Shown here: positions 25,508-33,975 of the stretch, in pieces | How the letters are laid out: the number at the start of each line of letters is the position of its first letter | Position numbering within the stretch: position 1 is the stretch's first letter | DNA from: Alphaproteobacteria bacterium | GTDB lineage: Bacteria; Pseudomonadota; Alphaproteobacteria; UBA9219; RFNS01 | Assembly: GCA_016124955.1 (NCBI GenBank) | Contig: WGMR01000010.1 | Coordinates: 1-40,268 of the forward strand | Direction: 5' to 3' | DNA: 40,268 nucleotides | Position numbers and translations under genes: made by a program | The notes under the pieces: generated by a model | The model's input: the letters and a program-made list of their open reading frames with translations, nothing else | Told to the model about the DNA's origin: nothing | Databases searched by the model: none

Positions 25508-26508
25508 ACATGATCTCCCAAAATCTGGCGCAGGCTAAGCCCGCCCAGCAAGCGTCTATCGGGCCCCAGAACCGGCATGAACAGCACGACGCGATCGGCC
25601 ATTTCCACGGTTTGCAGTGCTTCGTGCAGGCTATGTTCTGGCGTTACAGAAAGAGGGGAATAGTTGATTATATCGGCAGGGTTGGGTAGCGCCAGCTCCG
25701 TGCCATTGTTCAAAATGCCGCGGCGAATATCGCCATCCGTGATCATGCCAACCAGAATGTCGTTATGATCGACGATCAACACCAAACCCATTTTATGCTT
25801 ATTGATGGTGGTCAAGACCGATTTGAGCGTCAGATTTTCGGTATGCAAAGTGGGCAGGGCGTTACGGGCCTGCATAAAATCGCGTACGGGAAAATTCGAC
25901 CGCGACCCGTTCTTCAGGGCAAAAACGGCGGCGCTCAGCGAGCCGGCTTTGGAAAGGAAGTTGCCCGATATAACGACATCCACCCCGCAATCGCGCAAGC
26001 GGCCGCTCACGGCATCGTTCACGCCGCCATCCACATGCAGGGCTTTGCCGGGAAAGCGCCGGCGGGCGGCGCTGATTTTATCGTAAGCGTCTTCGCCGAA
26101 GGTGCCGCCGCTTTTGCCGGGCGTTGTGGCCATCAGCATAAGAAACTGGAATTTGTCTGCCACGGCATCGAACACGGCCAGATCGGTGTCAAGCATGAAG
26201 GCCATGCCAAGGCGCGCGCCGGTTTCCTCGCGGATATCGGGAACGCGCGCGGCGGTTTCATACTGGAAGCAAACCTGTTCGACATGAAAGCGTGAAACGA
26301 GCGGAAGGAATTTTTCCGGAGTGGGGCTGATGATGTGTAGATCAATCGGACAATGGGTGTGGGCGCGGATGGTGTCCATGTCATTAAATACTTGCGGATC
26401 ATCGTTGCAGTCCACATGAATGTAGTCCACGCCAAGCCTGTCCAGTTGTTGGACTGCGTCCGGCAAGGGGCTGTCGGCAAAGGCGGCAATTGAACCGGAT
26501 AGTTTCAT
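25504..26508 (-). CDS. ribulose-phosphate 3-epimerase-like barrel fused to a CBS-domain pair
   Basis: Residues 1 to about 205 match the RPE barrel and keep the metal ligands: H31 and D33 (HVD), H58 (DLHII) and D160 (HVDGGV). D33 and D160 are the acid/base pair in this family, so activity is plausible. Residues about 215-334 form two CBS motifs, the first ending GMITDGDIRRGI, as in the C-terminus of KdsD/KpsF arabinose-5-phosphate isomerases. It therefore looks like KdsD with its SIS domain replaced by an RPE barrel. It is the first gene of the operon. The ATG at 26508 is listed; a TTG two codons upstream (26514) is better spaced from AAGGA and may be the true start. Confidence 0.83.
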   Translation of the reverse strand: MKLSGSIAAFADSPLPDAVQQLDRLGVDYIHVDCNDDPQVFNDMDTIRAHTHCPIDLHIISPTPEKFLPLVSRFHVEQVCFQYETAARVPDIREETGARLGMAFMLDTDLAVFDAVADKFQFLMLMATTPGKSGGTFGEDAYDKISAARRRFPGKALHVDGGVNDAVSGRLRDCGVDVVISGNFLSKAGSLSAAVFALKNGSRSNFPVRDFMQARNALPTLHTENLTLKSVLTTINKHKMGLVLIVDHNDILVGMITDGDIRRGILNNGTELALPNPADIINYSPLSVTPEHSLHEALQTVEMADRVVLFMPVLGPDRRLLGGLSLRQILGDHV

Positions 26509-26765
26509 GCCCAATTTGTTTCCTTGTCAGACAAGTTCATGCAGCAGCCAAAAGTATGGTTGGGTGAATATAGAGGCCCGGCATATGCGCTACAAGGCTG
26601 GAGGCTTCACCCCCTTAATTATATGTAGTAAGTATTGCCCCGGCCGTCACTTTCCCCTACATAGCCACCTGTTTCGGGCTTGGTTTATGGCCTGCTACAG
26701 TTTCTGATGCCGTGCGCTTTCCGCAACTTTGGGCGCCCGGACATGCGCATAAGCAGCAGAGCGTA

Positions 26766-28247
26766 ATGAAAATACTCTTTTACGTTGAGCCATGGATTGA
26801 AAAAAACCACCCCAGCTGGAAAACCGGCTGGATTACGGGTGTGCTGCTGGATATGGCGCATCAGTTGAACCATGCGGGCGGGCATTCCGTTTTCTTTCTC
26901 ATGGGCGATGCGCAGGATGAATGCGAACCGGAGCTGCAAAAAGCCGGCTGCACAAGTGCCATTATCTCGCAAACCGAGCTGCGCCAGATTCATAACGATT
27001 ATCTTCAAGCATCGCTGGAATGGCATCAAGGCACATATAAACCGGAAACCATGGCCGCCATGCAGTCGCTGGTGCGCAAGAAGCTGAACGGGTTCGAACC
27101 CGACATCATCATGAGTTTTATAATGGCCGTGCCGTTCTTGCGCGATATGTTTCCCGGCGCGCTGACGCTGGTTCAGGAAACCGCTATTTTTGCCTATGGG
27201 GCCAAGCCGTACCCCACCACATGGTATTTCGACCCCATGGGTTCGTTCCAGAACAGCTTTTTCCGGAAATATGGCGTGGAGGCGGCAGGCGAGTTGCCGG
27301 AGGAGGGGCGCAAATTTCTGGCGCTTTTTCGCAAAAAATTCCTCGATCGCATTTTACGCAAAAAAACACCTTATACGCGCGCGCAATTGATCGGCGGGCG
27401 CAAGGTGGATTATCTGTTGCTGCTTCCGTTGCAGCAGGGTCAATATTTTCTCTTAAACGGGTGTTCGCGCTATGCCGCGCCGTGGGACATAGTGTGTGAC
27501 GTGCTTGATCGTGCCGGTCCGCGCATTGGCGTGGTGGTCACCGAGCATGTTCACTGGCACGAAGACAGCATTGCCCGGCATAATGCGCTGACATACCTGC
27601 GCCGCCGCTATCCCAACTTCATTTATCTGGAAGACTTCGCGTGTTGGGAAAATGTATCACATTTGCTGCTGCCGCATATTGATGCCGTGGCATCCGTGTC
27701 ATCTACCGTGGCGCTCAATGCCTTGCTGTGGCAAAAACCGGTGGTGGCGCTGGGCGACAGCCAGCTGAACGGCGTGGCAGACTTGGCTGATATAGAACAG
27801 CTTGCCGGTTATCTCGATGCCAAGCGTTATCGGCACAAAGACAATGTGCTGTATTTTCTCCTTACCCGCTATGCGTTTATGGATGAATATGTCCGCAAGA
27901 GCCAGCGGTTGATCGGAATATTGCAAACCTTGCTGGATACATGGCGTAAAGCGGGCGTAACCAAAGATTTTTATGCGCAAACCTATGACACGCCCTGGCG
28001 CTTGCTGAAGGCCTATTTCAGGGCCGCGGATGCCAATGTGCCTAAGCCATATGTAGATTCGGTTCAGGGAAGGATTCTGGAGTTGGAAAAACATATCGAT
28101 GCCCAGCATCATCAAATTTTGGGATTGGAAGAGCGCATCCGATACATCTATGCCTCCGACATCTGGAAAGCAGGCAAGGTCATGTTTTATCTGACCCGCC
28201 CGCGGGAATTGCTTGGCTTTCTGATGCGGCGGTTAAAGCGGCTTTGA
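26766..28247 (+). CDS. glycosyltransferase-like protein resembling capsule polysaccharide synthesis enzymes
   Basis: The 493-residue protein has a Rossmann-like N-terminus (MKILFYVEPW, with a G-rich stretch at about 20-45), a central region with YLLLLPLQ, and a later VASVSSTVALNALLWQKPVVALG block. The last two resemble the KpsS/KpsC-type capsule synthesis family, members of which transfer beta-Kdo from CMP-Kdo. About 55 C-terminal residues form a short coiled coil followed by a basic amphipathic end, common in membrane-associated glycosyltransferases. I started at the ATG at 26766. It is divergent from the ulosonate operon with about 250 bases between, so it is a candidate user of that operon's CMP-sugar. 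The exact family assignment is moderate. Confidence 0.68.
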   Translation: MKILFYVEPWIEKNHPSWKTGWITGVLLDMAHQLNHAGGHSVFFLMGDAQDECEPELQKAGCTSAIISQTELRQIHNDYLQASLEWHQGTYKPETMAAMQSLVRKKLNGFEPDIIMSFIMAVPFLRDMFPGALTLVQETAIFAYGAKPYPTTWYFDPMGSFQNSFFRKYGVEAAGELPEEGRKFLALFRKKFLDRILRKKTPYTRAQLIGGRKVDYLLLLPLQQGQYFLLNGCSRYAAPWDIVCDVLDRAGPRIGVVVTEHVHWHEDSIARHNALTYLRRRYPNFIYLEDFACWENVSHLLLPHIDAVASVSSTVALNALLWQKPVVALGDSQLNGVADLADIEQLAGYLDAKRYRHKDNVLYFLLTRYAFMDEYVRKSQRLIGILQTLLDTWRKAGVTKDFYAQTYDTPWRLLKAYFRAADANVPKPYVDSVQGRILELEKHIDAQHHQILGLEERIRYIYASDIWKAGKVMFYLTRPRELLGFLMRRLKRL

Positions 28248-28324
28248 GGCGGCGCCCTCTGTGTCATCCATTTCTGTGACGGCGCGGCGATAGCAGAGAA
28301 GCACGCAATGCTTGATGGCTATCA

Positions 28325-28342
28325 TGGCGCGATGACGCGCCA
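28325..28342. repeat. short perfect palindrome
   Basis: TGGCGCG and CGCGCCA flank loop ATGA, in the gap between the glycosyltransferase-like gene and the J-like gene. Its role is unknown. Confidence 0.4.
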
Positions 28343-28370
28343 AAGGACCCAATAGAACCCGAAATAGAAC

Positions 28371-28399
28371 AAGGGCCGGCGGTCAAGCCGCCGGCCCTT
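28371..28399. terminator. strong bidirectional stem-loop
   Basis: A perfect 12-bp stem, AAGGGCCGGCGG/CCGCCGGCCCTT, encloses a 5-base loop. It lies between two convergent genes (ends 28247 and 28417). Neither side has a long T-run, so it may act by pausing or as a 3' stabiliser. Confidence 0.6.
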
Positions 28400-28416
28400 G
28401 CCTTCGGGGTGAATAA

Positions 28417-28635
28417 TTAGTTGTGGGCGCGCGCGCGCTTGCGGCGTTCCGGGCCGTGGATCAGCGTCATGTAGGCGCGGTCAACATTCTTGAGCGCCTG
28501 GCGCTTGGCCCAGCGCTGGTCGGGATCGGTTTCACGTACGGGGCTGCGGAACTTCATCCAGCGCTTGTACGCTTGGCGGATTTCTTCTTGGGTGGCGCCT
28601 TGTTGAACGCCGAGAACTTGCTCGGGGGTTTGCAT
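28417..28635 (-). CDS. J-domain-like small protein lacking HPD
   Basis: The 72-residue protein follows the J-domain pattern: VLGVQQGATQEEIRQAYKRW (helices I-II), then a loop, then LKNVDRAYMTL (helix III). The HPD tripeptide that stimulates DnaK ATPase is absent; KFRSPVRETDPD stands where KYHPDKN is expected. It should therefore not work as a canonical co-chaperone. A strong AAGGAGAT precedes the ATG. It may act as a binding or scaffold protein; it is a free-standing single-domain gene. Confidence 0.72.
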   Translation of the reverse strand: MQTPEQVLGVQQGATQEEIRQAYKRWMKFRSPVRETDPDQRWAKRQALKNVDRAYMTLIHGPERRKRARAHN

Positions 28636-29003
28636 AGCCTATCTCCTTGTCTATTCGGAACGTTATCGAAAAATTCGTTTCAGAAATTCACTCTACCGCG
28701 CAGTTGCTAATAAATTACTGCTCAAGCCATTGATTTAGTTAAAATTGCAGGAGATTTTCCTTATCTGTCTGTAAAAAAATAGTTTTTTTCGCAGATGCAC
28801 AGACGGCAAACGCGAAAAATATTCCGTTTTCGTTTCGACCGTATGGGGCCGGTGGAAAACCACGAGTCGGGCATACAAAAACAAGCGCGCGATTCATCAT
28901 TGTAAGACAAGTAATTAGCAAGTGCGGTTAACAACTTAGTAACCAATTCTTGCTGTGCTTAGGTGCCACAACTCTTATCAATAACAAACAAGGGAGAAAA
29001 GAC
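28636..29003. other. AT-rich intergenic region with promoters of J-like gene and amtB
   Basis: No gene is supported in these 368 bases. The region separates the divergent J-like gene and the first amtB, and should hold both promoters. I found no clear -24/-12 sigma-54 element or NtrC box. A repeat of A/T runs near 28770-28800 is the only visible structure. Confidence 0.5.
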
Positions 29004-30296
29004 ATGTTGCGACACATCAAATATGTGCTGTCGGCACTGGGGCTGCTGTTGCTGCCCTGTACGGCCATGGCGGCGGATGCACCCGCCATCGACAGCGGCG
29101 ATACGGCGTGGATGCTTGTATCAACCGCCCTCGTGCTCCTCATGACGCCAGGTCTGGCGTTTTTTTATGCCGGTATGGTCCGGAGCAAGAACGCCGTCTC
29201 CACGCTCTATCAAAGTGTCATCGCGCTTGGCGTGATCGGTCTTTTGTGGATCGTCGTCGGCTTCAGCCTTGCCTTTTCGGGCGATAACAGCGGCTTCATC
29301 GGCGATACCGCCAAGGTGATGCTGGCTGGCGTGGGCGTTGCGCCGGACGAAGGTTCGACCATTCCCGCAAGTGTCTTCATGGCCTTCCAGATGATGTTCG
29401 CCATCATTACCCCGGCCCTGATGACCGGTGCTTTCGCCGAACGTGTGAACTTCAAGGCATGGCTGGTTATCCTGGTGCTCTGGAGCCTCGTGGTCTATTC
29501 GCCCGTGGCCCATTGGGTCTGGACGGCTGATGGCTGGCTTGCTGCCAAGGGTGCGCAAGACTTCGCCGGCGGCTTTGTCGTGCACATGACGGCGGGTTAT
29601 TCGGCTCTTATTGCCGCGATCCTGTTCGGCAAACGCAAGGACTTCGGCAGCGATGCGAAGCCATACAGCACGGGTTACGTCGTGCTCGGCACCGCTCTGC
29701 TGTGGTTCGGCTGGTTCGGCTTCAACGCCGGTTCGGCGCTTGCGGCTAACGGCCTTGCGGCTGTTGCCTTCGTCAACACCTTCGCTGCTGCGGCTCTTGC
29801 CATGCTTGCATGGACGCTGACCGACAGGTTGAAGGATGGCAAGCCGACTGCGATGGGTGGCTGTATCGGCGTTGTCGCCGGCCTTGTTGCCATTACCCCG
29901 GCGGCTGGCTATGTGACGGTGCAATCGGCCATCATCATTGGCGTGGTCACGGGCGTGCTGTGCAACCTTGTTGCACGTGCGGTCAAGGGCCAGTTCAAGA
30001 TCGATGACAGCCTCGATGTGTTCGCTTGCCACGGTGTGGGCGGCACGATCGGTATCGTCATGACCGGCCTGCTCGGCAGCAGCGCCGTTCACGGCGCTGA
30101 CGGCCTTCTGAACGGCGGCGATACGCTGTTCAGCGCTAACCTCACCGGCGTGGTTGCCGTTGCGGTTTACAGCATGGTCGCAACCTTCATCATCATCAAG
30201 GTGGTGGGTGCGGTATGCCCTGTCAGGGTCACCGCCAAGGAAGAAGATCAGGGCCTCGATGCTTCGCAGCACGGCGAAAAAATCGATAACGCCTAA
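29004..30296 (+). CDS. amtB: ammonium transporter AmtB, copy 1
   Basis: The protein is a trimeric inner-membrane ammonium channel. In about 430 residues it has a cleavable signal peptide (to AMAAD), then PGLAFFYAGMVRSKN, FQMMFAIITPALMTGAFAER, AHWVW, DFAGGFVVHMTAG (first pore histidine) and DVFACHGVGG (second pore histidine). These are the usual Amt pore blocks. I chose the ATG at 29004, which has AGGGAG upstream; an ATG at 28950 would put a non-signal stretch first. It is convergent with a second amtB. No glnK/PII gene is adjacent, which is unusual. Confidence 0.95.
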   Translation: MLRHIKYVLSALGLLLLPCTAMAADAPAIDSGDTAWMLVSTALVLLMTPGLAFFYAGMVRSKNAVSTLYQSVIALGVIGLLWIVVGFSLAFSGDNSGFIGDTAKVMLAGVGVAPDEGSTIPASVFMAFQMMFAIITPALMTGAFAERVNFKAWLVILVLWSLVVYSPVAHWVWTADGWLAAKGAQDFAGGFVVHMTAGYSALIAAILFGKRKDFGSDAKPYSTGYVVLGTALLWFGWFGFNAGSALAANGLAAVAFVNTFAAAALAMLAWTLTDRLKDGKPTAMGGCIGVVAGLVAITPAAGYVTVQSAIIIGVVTGVLCNLVARAVKGQFKIDDSLDVFACHGVGGTIGIVMTGLLGSSAVHGADGLLNGGDTLFSANLTGVVAVAVYSMVATFIIIKVVGAVCPVRVTAKEEDQGLDASQHGEKIDNA

Positions 30297-30327
30297 GTCT
30301 GCGGGCAATACATAGCCCAATAAGAAA

Positions 30328-30362
30328 GGGCCGGTGGGTTACCCCACCGGCCCTGTTTTTTT
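30328..30362 (+). terminator. rho-independent terminator of amtB copy 1
   Basis: A perfect 11-bp GC stem, GGGCCGGTGGG/CCCACCGGCCC with loop TTAC, is followed by TGTTTTTTT. It lies 31 bases after the stop and 20 bases before the end of the convergent copy 2. Confidence 0.95.
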
Positions 30363-30382
30363 ACCCGAAAAACGGTTCCGGG

Positions 30383-31687
30383 TTACTTGCCTTCGCGATG
30401 CCGCGCGGTTTCACCGTGCTGCGCGCTATCGAGGCCGTACTGTTCGACCTCGGACGAAACGCGGAGCTTCGTAAACACGCTCACCACCTTGATGATGATA
30501 GCCGTGATGACGAAGGAGTAGATGATAACGGCAACGGCGCCCTTGACGTTCGCGTAGAACAGGCCGGTTTCGCCGCTGACCAGAAGGCCTTGCACCGAAA
30601 CGGCATCGTTTACCGAACTGTCTGCGAACATGCCTGTCATGATGGCGCCGAGAATGCCGCCCACACCGTGGCAAGCGAACACGTCAAGCGTATCGTCCAT
30701 CATATGGCTCATCTTCTTGATGATGCACGCGACGATGTTGCAGAACGCGCCGCCAATCAGACCCATGATCAGGGCCGAATTGGTGGTCACGAAACCGGCA
30801 GCCGGCGTGATCACCACGAGGCCGACGATGATGCCGATCGCGCCGCCAACGGCCGAAGGCTTGCCGCCACGGATCCAATCCACCGCAACCCAGGACGCAA
30901 AAGCGGCCGCGGCAGCGAGGAAGGTGGTCATGAAGGCATGTGCCGCAAGGCCGCCCGAAGTGATGGCGGAACCGGCGTTGAAGCCGAACCAGCCGAACCA
31001 CAGCAGAGCTGCGCCGAGCATGATCAGGCTGACATCGTTCGGTTTCAGCTTTTCCTGAGCATCGGTACGCTTGCCGAGCAGGATAGCCGCCATAAGCGCC
31101 GAACAGCCCGAGGTTGCGTGCACCACAAGGCCGCCCGCAAAATCAAGGCCGCCGTCGCCGGCGATCCAGCCGCCGGGGCCCCAGACCCAATGGGCCACGG
31201 GCACATACACCGCAAGGCTCCAGAGCACGAGGATCAGAAGCCATGCGCTAAAGTTGAGGCGTTCCGCCATCGCGCCGCTCATCAGCGCCGGGGTGATGAT
31301 GGCGAACATCATCTGGAACGCGACGAAAGCGATCGTGGGAACGCCGGTTTCGCCGAACGGTTCCTGGCCGATGCCTTTGAGGAACAGATTGTCGAGACCG
31401 CCGATGAACGGACCATCGCCCGAAAACACAAGGCTGTAACCGCAAATAGCCCAGACGATACCCGCCACGGCAAGCGCGGCGTAGTTCTGGAAAAGGGTTG
31501 CGACCACGTTCTTGCGCTTCACCATGCCTGCATAGAAAAACGCGAGGCCCGGCGTCATAAGCATGACCAGTGCGGTCGATACAAGAAGCCAAGCCGTGTT
31601 GCCGCTGTCTATGACAGGGGCAGCATCTTGCGCCATGGCCACATTCGGCACCATGACGGCAAGCAGCAATATCAAATACTTAATCAT
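30383..31687 (-). CDS. amtB: ammonium transporter AmtB, copy 2
   Basis: This paralogue of 29004..30296 has 434 residues with the same signal peptide and pore blocks: PGLAFFYAGMVKRKN, FQMMFAIITPALMSGAMAER, DFAGGLVVHATSG and DVFACHGVGG. It differs in its loops, for instance an insertion with ADSSVNDAV near the C-terminus. GAGG stands before the ATG. It is convergent with copy 1 and divergent from a receptor-like gene. Two copies could differ in affinity, regulation or sensing. Confidence 0.94.
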   Translation of the reverse strand: MIKYLILLLAVMVPNVAMAQDAAPVIDSGNTAWLLVSTALVMLMTPGLAFFYAGMVKRKNVVATLFQNYAALAVAGIVWAICGYSLVFSGDGPFIGGLDNLFLKGIGQEPFGETGVPTIAFVAFQMMFAIITPALMSGAMAERLNFSAWLLILVLWSLAVYVPVAHWVWGPGGWIAGDGGLDFAGGLVVHATSGCSALMAAILLGKRTDAQEKLKPNDVSLIMLGAALLWFGWFGFNAGSAITSGGLAAHAFMTTFLAAAAAFASWVAVDWIRGGKPSAVGGAIGIIVGLVVITPAAGFVTTNSALIMGLIGGAFCNIVACIIKKMSHMMDDTLDVFACHGVGGILGAIMTGMFADSSVNDAVSVQGLLVSGETGLFYANVKGAVAVIIYSFVITAIIIKVVSVFTKLRVSSEVEQYGLDSAQHGETARHREGK

Positions 31688-31958
31688 GCTGTACCTCGTT
31701 GATTTTTGGTTGGGTTGAGCAGAGATTAGTCTAGGAAAGAATCAGTCGATTCTTGCACTGCAATAAAATCTGCCCAAAAATAATGGTCGCGGCAAACAAA
31801 AATGTGCATGTTTAATAAAGTGATGAGCGTGCGTGGCGCATATGCAGTTAACCTGAAGGTAACAAATTGTGAGTATGCCTTTGTATAAGTACCGGATACA
31901 TCACGTTCTATTTCCCGCCCAAGCAACAAAATTCCATATTGTTGTGGAGTCGTAACAA

Positions 31959-32984
31959 ATGCCCGAACGAATTCTGGCCCTTTCAAAGGCTTTGTCTGAA
32001 ACTGCGACCAAAAAGGTCGATGAAATTAAAATGGTCACGAAATCGACCAAGATGCTGGCGCTGAACGCCCAGATCGAAGCGACACGTGCAGGAGAAGCGG
32101 GCAGGGGCTTTTCGGTGGTGGCGCAGGAAGTCAAGGTTATCTCCGAGCACATCGCCAAGATTTCCGACGAACTGACCGAAAAACTGGGCGGCCAGACCAA
32201 CGATCTGAGCGAACTGGGCCAAAGGCTGATCGCGCAGGTGCGCGGACGCCGTCTGACCGATCTTTCTCTTAACATGATCGAGATTATCGATCGTAATCTT
32301 TATGAACGCTCATGCGACGTGCGCTGGTGGGCAACGGATTCCGCCGTCGTCGATTGCTGCAGCAACCCGACCGAAGATGCGCGCGCTTTTGCAAGCAAAC
32401 GTCTCGGCGTTATTCTGAACGCCTATACGGTTTATCTCGATCTCTGGGTCGCCGACCTTTCCGGCAAGGTGATCGCGAACGGCCGCCCCAACAAATATAC
32501 CCGCGTGCAAGGCAGCAGCGTCGCACAGGAAGACTGGTTCAAGCGCGCGATCCATACCGCCACCGGCGACGATTACGTGGTGACGGACGTTGACACCAGC
32601 GGTCTGCTCGATGGTTCGGCCGTCTCTACCTATGCCGCCGCGATACGCGATGGCGGGGAAACGAATGGCAAGGTAATCGGCGCGCTCGGAATTTTCTTCG
32701 ATTGGGAAGCGCAATCACAAACGGTCGTCGATTCCGTCCGTCTTGAAGCCGATGAAAAAAGCCGCACGCGCTGCCTGTTGCTCGACAGTCATTTCCGCAT
32801 AATTGCAGCGTCCGACCACAAGGGCGTGCTTTCGGAAACCGTGCCGATCAGCACCGAAGGCCAGAAAGCCGGCAATTATGTCGATAGTCAGGGCCGCACC
32901 GTCGGTTTTTCGCTTACGCCGGGTTATGAGACCTATGAAGGGCTCGGCTGGTACGGCGCGATCATTCAGGAAAAGCTAAGCTAG
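31959..32984 (+). CDS. soluble receptor-like protein: chemoreceptor-tip fragment plus C-terminal Cache-like sensor region
   Basis: The 341-residue product starts with a short signalling-domain fragment: KSTKMLALNAQIEATRAGEAGRGFSVVAQEVK (residues about 28-59), the conserved chemoreceptor hairpin tip. The remaining 240 residues resemble a Cache-type sensor, with WVADLSGKVIANGRP, ATGDDYVVTDVDTSG, and a final GWYGAIIQEKLS. There is no membrane helix, and the sensor is C-terminal, the reverse of a normal chemoreceptor. The tip segment is too short for the full methylated hairpin, so the protein may only join a receptor array. Beside amtB copy 2, an ammonium-linked sensing role is possible. Confidence 0.75.
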   Translation: MPERILALSKALSETATKKVDEIKMVTKSTKMLALNAQIEATRAGEAGRGFSVVAQEVKVISEHIAKISDELTEKLGGQTNDLSELGQRLIAQVRGRRLTDLSLNMIEIIDRNLYERSCDVRWWATDSAVVDCCSNPTEDARAFASKRLGVILNAYTVYLDLWVADLSGKVIANGRPNKYTRVQGSSVAQEDWFKRAIHTATGDDYVVTDVDTSGLLDGSAVSTYAAAIRDGGETNGKVIGALGIFFDWEAQSQTVVDSVRLEADEKSRTRCLLLDSHFRIIAASDHKGVLSETVPISTEGQKAGNYVDSQGRTVGFSLTPGYETYEGLGWYGAIIQEKLS

Positions 32985-33857
32985 CTAGCGCGTGCTTTGG
33001 GCCATATAGGCGGGCCGCGCGGGTTCAAAGAATCCGCCAAGCTTGTGCTTTTTCATCAGCAACGACAATTCACCGCCATTCACGATTTCCTGCAGCGCGG
33101 TATCCAGCGCCATTTTCAGTGCCGGTTCGCCTTGCGGCAGGAGCAGCACATTCGCGAAGGTCATAAGCGGCGCGCCCGCCGTTGCGGCGCGGATGCTGCC
33201 CGGGTTGTTCGCCATGAATTGCTGTGCCACCGCGCTTTCGACGAACACGGTATCGACCTTGCCGCTTGTCAGGTTCATGAACAGATCGGTATAGGAAGCC
33301 AGCTCGGGCAGCGTGGTGATTTTTGCGCCCGTAAACTGCGTGCGCGCCATACGCTCTTCCGATGTGCCTTCCTGGGCCATGATGCGCGTGCCCGCGCGTT
33401 CGATATCGGCGCGCGAAGCAAGATCGGCGCGGTCCCGTTTCACCCACGCATGCACGGTGGACCAGCCGAACGGTTCCGTAAAGCTGACGAACTTGGCGCG
33501 GTTGGCGTTCTGCCAGATGTTGGTGCACACGGCGTCATAACGGCCGGTACGGATCCCCTCGATCATAGTGGCCCAGCCCACTTCCTCGACCCAATCGATC
33601 TTCAGGTTAAGCTTGGCGCCGATGCTTTCAGCCAAATCAACCGCGAAGCCGGAAATCTTGCCGCTTGCCGTGTTTTTGGTGATGAAGGGCGGGTACACCA
33701 CGTAAGCGCAGCGCAGGCTTCCGCGCGCGAGAATGGTTTCCATGCGGCTGTCGTCAGCCTGTTTCGCTTCTGCATTAACATGAAACATGCCTGAAAAAGC
33801 CAAGCCAACAACAATGGCAGTCAGAAGGCATATATATTTAACTATATGATACTTCAT
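32985..33857 (-). CDS. periplasmic solute-binding protein (family 3)
   Basis: The 290-residue product has a signal peptide (hydrophobic to about residue 24, ending near HVNA) and the family-3 pattern: GSLRCAYVVYPPFITKN, SGFAVDLAESIGAKL, VCTNIW and GKVDTVFVESAVA. Such proteins bind amino acids or other small polar ligands for ABC importers, but no permease or ATPase gene is adjacent, so it may instead serve a receptor or act with an unlinked transporter. It abuts the receptor-like gene with no gap between the two stop codons. Confidence 0.87.
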   Translation of the reverse strand: MKYHIVKYICLLTAIVVGLAFSGMFHVNAEAKQADDSRMETILARGSLRCAYVVYPPFITKNTASGKISGFAVDLAESIGAKLNLKIDWVEEVGWATMIEGIRTGRYDAVCTNIWQNANRAKFVSFTEPFGWSTVHAWVKRDRADLASRADIERAGTRIMAQEGTSEERMARTQFTGAKITTLPELASYTDLFMNLTSGKVDTVFVESAVAQQFMANNPGSIRAATAGAPLMTFANVLLLPQGEPALKMALDTALQEIVNGGELSLLMKKHKLGGFFEPARPAYMAQSTR

Positions 33858-33975
33858 AATAAAACCTGTATTCCTATTTGTCTGCGCAGGTTTATGATCT
33901 GATGCAAGTAATTTAAGGTCAAAATAACGTCTTTTATGTTATTATTGATGATTGTTTCAGCAAAGGTTCCCGGAC

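Noticed and set aside
22676-26508. Sialic or legionaminic acid operon
   Set aside because: No NeuB-type synthase or NeuC/epimerase is present; the condensing enzyme has the DAHP-synthase motif AGPCSVE with KPRTSP.
29121-31702. Long open frames antisense to both amtB genes
   Set aside because: Low-complexity His/Asp/Arg-rich translation without any motif; the sense frames are clear Amt proteins.
31740-31800. Possible sigma-54 promoter for amtB copy 2
   Set aside because: On the minus strand TGGGCAGATTTTATTGCA has GG and GC 11 or 12 bases apart, not the required 10.
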